14,361 nucleotides of DNA, taken from positions 1 through 14,361 of the forward strand of contig CAJUPG010000053.1 of the NCBI GenBank assembly GCA_910588455.1, in the 5' to 3' direction. The position numbers and the translations under genes were made by a program. Shown here one piece after another: positions 11,979 to 14,361 of this stretch. The number at the start of each line of letters is the position of its first letter. Position 1 is the first letter of the stretch. The DNA comes from an uncultured Oscillospiraceae bacterium. Its GTDB lineage: Bacteria; Bacillota; Clostridia; Oscillospirales; Oscillospiraceae. Below the pieces are notes generated by a model. That model searched no databases. It saw nothing but the letters and a program-made list of their open reading frames with translations, and had not been told where the DNA came from.

Positions 11979-13190
11979 ATGATTACAATTTCCATGGACA
12001 TGCTGCAAACCGCCGCTCTGGCCATGATGCTGTTCCTGCTGGGACGCTTCATCGTCAGCCGTGTGGAGTTCTTGCAGCGCTGCTGCATCCCCGCCCCCGT
12101 CGTCGGCGGACTGGTGTTCGCCATCGCCCACCTGATCGTCTATCAGGCGGGTATCATGGAATTCCAGTTTGAAGAGGTTCTGAAAACCGCGTTCATGAAC
12201 TTCTTCTTCACCAGCGTCGGCTTCGGCGCCAGCTTCAAGCTGCTGAAGAAGGGCTCTGTCGCCGTGTTCCTGTTCACCGCCCTGGCCACCGTGCTGGTGC
12301 TGGGCCAGAACATCATCGGCGCAGTTGTCGCCCCCATGTTTGGGGAAAGCCCCCTGCTGGGCCTGTGCATGGGTTCCATCCCCCTGGTGGGCGGCCACGG
12401 CACCTCCGCCTCCTGGGGCGATGTTTTTGAAACCAAGTACGCCGTGGAAAACGCCATGGTCGTGGCCGTGGCCTGCGCCACCTACGGTCTGGTTGCCGGC
12501 TCCCTGATGGGCGGACCTCTGGGCCGGTCCAAGATCAAGAAGTACAACCTGACCCCCGACATGAAGGAAGTGGAGAAGGATTCCGCTTTGGGCGAGCCTG
12601 AGACCGTGTACACCACCCGCTCCGAAAAGCTGGACAGCGACACCATCCTGGATGGTTTCGTTCTGATCGTGATTGCCAGCGGCGTAGGTACTTATATCAC
12701 CAACTTCTGCGCCAGCATCCACATCACCCTGCCCACCTATATCGGCTCTCTGCTGGTGGCCCTGATTATCCGGAACATTGCCGACGCCACGGGCCGCGAG
12801 CTGCCCCTGAAGGCCATCGACGTGATGGGCAACACCTGCCTGAACGTGTTCCTGGGCATCGCCCTGATGACCCTGAAGCTGTGGCAGCTGGCCTCTTTGG
12901 CTCTGCCCATCATCGTGATCCTGGCTTTGGAGACCGTCTGGATGTATGTGTTCGCCTCCTTCGTGGTGTTCCCCGCCATGGGCAGGGACTACGAGGCGGC
13001 TGTTATGACCTCCGCCATCTGCGGCTTCGGCATGGGCGCTACCCCCAACGCTATGGCCAATATGCTGACCATCCGCAACCGGTTCGGCCCGGCCCCCAAG
13101 GCATTCTTTGTGGTGCCTCTGGTGGGCGGTATGTTCATCGATCTGGTGAACACCGGCGTGATTACCCTGTTTGCCAACTTCCTGAAATAG
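11979..13190 (+). CDS. gltS: Sodium/glutamate symporter GltS
   Basis: A 403-residue transporter, close to E. coli GltS (401). It consists of two inverted hydrophobic halves with re-entrant-loop motifs: VGGHGTSASWG (137-147) in the first half and GFGMGATPNAMANM in the second, both typical of the GltS family. It imports glutamate with Na+ at the cytoplasmic membrane. ATG 11979 is chosen because AAAGGAGAGAGG (11964-11975) precedes it. It is separated from the two-component genes by 131 bp with its own promoter, so probably it is the regulated output of that system. A strong terminator follows. Na+ coupling also links it functionally to the NhaC-type exchanger elsewhere in the window. Confidence 0.92.
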   Translation: MITISMDMLQTAALAMMLFLLGRFIVSRVEFLQRCCIPAPVVGGLVFAIAHLIVYQAGIMEFQFEEVLKTAFMNFFFTSVGFGASFKLLKKGSVAVFLFTALATVLVLGQNIIGAVVAPMFGESPLLGLCMGSIPLVGGHGTSASWGDVFETKYAVENAMVVAVACATYGLVAGSLMGGPLGRSKIKKYNLTPDMKEVEKDSALGEPETVYTTRSEKLDSDTILDGFVLIVIASGVGTYITNFCASIHITLPTYIGSLLVALIIRNIADATGRELPLKAIDVMGNTCLNVFLGIALMTLKLWQLASLALPIIVILALETVWMYVFASFVVFPAMGRDYEAAVMTSAICGFGMGATPNAMANMLTIRNRFGPAPKAFFVVPLVGGMFIDLVNTGVITLFANFLK

Positions 13191-13209
13191 CTTAACCTGT
13201 ACCATCACA

Positions 13210-13256
13210 CCCCGGCCCCGGAAACATACAGAGCTTCCGGGGCCGGGGCGTTTTTT
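13210..13256 (+). terminator. Intrinsic terminator after gltS
   Basis: A perfect 14-bp stem (CCCCGGCCCCGGAA at 13210-13223 with its complement at 13235-13248), an 11-nt loop and CG-T6 (13251-13256). It lies 20 bp after the gltS stop and abuts the sigF stop at 13257, so it probably also receives sigF transcripts, although there is no U tract on that strand. Confidence 0.92.
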
Positions 13257-13973
13257 CTATCCTGTCAGCATCTGCCTTAACCGGTCCACCGCCCGGCGCT
13301 CCAGCCGGGACACCTGCACCTGGGACACCCCCAGCACCTTGGCGGTCTGGGTCTGGGTCAGGCTGCGGTAGTAGCGCAGCACCAGCACCTGGCGCTCCCG
13401 CTCCGGCAGGCGCTCCAGGGCGGAGCGCAGGGTGATCTGCTCCACCAGATGCTCCTCCATCCCCCCGCTGCTGAGCACCCCCTCCAGGGTGAGCCCCCCG
13501 TCGCCGGTCTCCGCCTGGAGGGAGACCACCGGGTCGGCGGCGGTCTCGGCGGCGGCGATGTCCTCCGGGGTGAGGCCGGTCTCCTCCGCCAACTCCGACA
13601 GAGACGGCTCCCGGCCCAGGGCGGCGCACAGCTTTCCCCGGGCCATCCGGATGGTAAGGGCCCGCTCCTTCAGCCCCCGGCTGACCTTCATGGAGCCGTC
13701 ATCCCGGAGAAAGCGGCGGATCTCCCCGGCAATTTTGGGGACGGCGTAGGTGGAAAACTGGGTGCCGAAGGACTGGTCGAAGCCCTGCACCGCCTTCAGA
13801 AAGCCCAGACAGCCCAGCTGATACAGGTCGTCCGGCTCCACCCCCCGGCCGTAGTACCGGCGCACCACGCTCCAGATCAGGCCCGTGTTGTCCTCCAAAA
13901 CCTGTTCGCAGGCCAGCTTGTCCCCCTCCCGGGCGGCCTGGAGGAGCTCCGGCGGGGAGGAGGTGCCGCTCAC
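13257..13973 (-). CDS. sigF: Forespore sigma factor SigF
   Basis: A 238-residue sigma-70-family factor of the sporulation group. Region 2 (about 25-95) has DDLYQLGCLGFLKAVQGFD (48-66) and GTQFSTYAVPKIAGEIRRFL (70-89). Region 3 spans about 98-145. Region 4 (about 180-235) has LPERERQVLVLRYY and the helix-turn-helix TQTQTAKVLGVSQVQVSRLE (206-225). SigF rather than SigG is assigned because the gene follows spoIIAB directly. The start is GTG at 13973, overlapping the spoIIAB stop in a GTGA, with no strong ribosome site, so translation is probably coupled. It is silent until released from SpoIIAB in the forespore, then drives genes of the early forespore, which in other spore formers include gpr. 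Confidence 0.93.
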   Translation of the reverse strand: MSGTSSPPELLQAAREGDKLACEQVLEDNTGLIWSVVRRYYGRGVEPDDLYQLGCLGFLKAVQGFDQSFGTQFSTYAVPKIAGEIRRFLRDDGSMKVSRGLKERALTIRMARGKLCAALGREPSLSELAEETGLTPEDIAAAETAADPVVSLQAETGDGGLTLEGVLSSGGMEEHLVEQITLRSALERLPERERQVLVLRYYRSLTQTQTAKVLGVSQVQVSRLERRAVDRLRQMLTG

Positions 13974-14361
13974 CGACCGGCGCGGCGGGCGATGCTCCGC
14001 CGCATGATGACGGTGGTCCCCTTGCCCGGCTTGGAGCGGACCTTCACCGTGTCCATAAAGGACTCCATAATGGTGAAGCCCATGCCGGAGCGCTCGTCGC
14101 TGCCGGTGGTGAACAGGGGGGTCCGGGCCTGCTCCACGTCCTCAATGCCCACGCCCCAGTCCCGGACGGAAATTTCCAGGGCCTGCCCGGGCAGAATGCG
14201 CAGCTTCAAAACCACCTTGCCCAGAGTGTCCGGGTAGGCGTGGACGATGGCGTTGGTCACCGCCTCGCTGACGGCGGTTTTGATGTCGTTTACCTCGTCC
14301 AGGGTTGGGTCCAGCTGGGCGGCGAAGCAGGCCGCCGCCGTCCGGGCGAAGCCCTCGTTGG
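13970..14361 (-). CDS. spoIIAB: Anti-sigma F factor SpoIIAB (5'-truncated by window)
   Basis: A GHKL-fold serine kinase that binds SigF and phosphorylates SpoIIAA. The reading frame runs off the window edge; about 14 N-terminal residues are missing compared with the Bacillus protein. Visible motifs, from the edge: NEGFARTAAACFAAQLDPTL, then the N-box SEAVTNAIVHAYPD, G1 VRDWGVGIEDVEQARTPLF and G2 DERSGMGFTIMESFMD. The first visible full codon is Asn at 14359-14357. The internal GTG at 14260 lies inside the N-box and is not the start. It overlaps sigF by 4 bp. spoIIAA is expected just outside the window. Confidence 0.93.
   Translation of the reverse strand, partial: NEGFARTAAACFAAQLDPTLDEVNDIKTAVSEAVTNAIVHAYPDTLGKVVLKLRILPGQALEISVRDWGVGIEDVEQARTPLFTTGSDERSGMGFTIMESFMDTVKVRSKPGKGTTVIMRRSIARRAGR

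Noticed and set aside
11940..13208. A 422-codon minus-strand frame opposite gltS
   Set aside because: Antisense shadow of a confident transporter gene; composition is His/Gly/Gln-rich without motifs.

Overview
The window looks like chromosome of a GC-rich, endospore-forming, anaerobic gut-type Clostridia, most likely Oscillospiraceae (the Flavonifractor/Oscillibacter/Intestinimonas neighbourhood). This is an inference from several signs: strong AGGAGG-type ribosome sites, sigma-A promoters with 17-bp spacers, spore genes (gpr, spoIIAB, sigF), oxygen-defence proteins typical of anaerobes (reverse rubrerythrin, rubredoxin, a PerR-like regulator) and Na+-coupled transporters. I see no phage, plasmid, IS element, tRNA, rRNA or CRISPR array.

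Layout. Positions 1-1679 hold a collagen-like repeat protein and, after a strong terminator, a GT2/TPR glycosyltransferase that may decorate it. Positions 1639-3384 hold an NhaC-type antiporter (minus strand, tail overlapping the glycosyltransferase) and a divergent DUF1294 membrane protein. Their back-to-back promoters carry a 26-bp palindrome. Positions 3433-5518 hold a D-2-hydroxyacid dehydrogenase (minus) divergent from a LysR regulator, with a dyad inside the LysR promoter. Positions 5633-7029 hold a perR-reverse rubrerythrin-rubredoxin operon (minus) closed by a terminator, then a 61-codon small gene. Positions 7135-8642 hold a uracil permease (minus) with a promoter, a 20-residue leader peptide rich in U runs, and a terminator hairpin between leader and permease. 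Positions 8717-9604 hold the germination protease gpr. Positions 9641-13256 hold a GlnK/GlnL-like two-component system followed by a GltS glutamate:Na+ symporter. Positions 13257-14361 hold sigF and the 5'-truncated spoIIAB, both minus strand.

The most interesting item is the uracil permease leader. It has promoter, ribosome site, 20-codon leader ORF and intrinsic terminator, and the leader stop codon lies inside the terminator stem. Three U5-U6 runs lie within the leader ORF. This arrangement resembles the UTP-sensing, translation-coupled attenuation of enterobacterial pyrBI, rather than the PyrR-protein attenuation usually described in Firmicutes. Other points worth checking are the collagen/glycosyltransferase pair with its 153-bp internal repeat, the 26-bp palindrome over the DUF1294 -10 box, a rubredoxin whose first iron knuckle is one residue short (CPCG), and the two-component/gltS regulatory unit.
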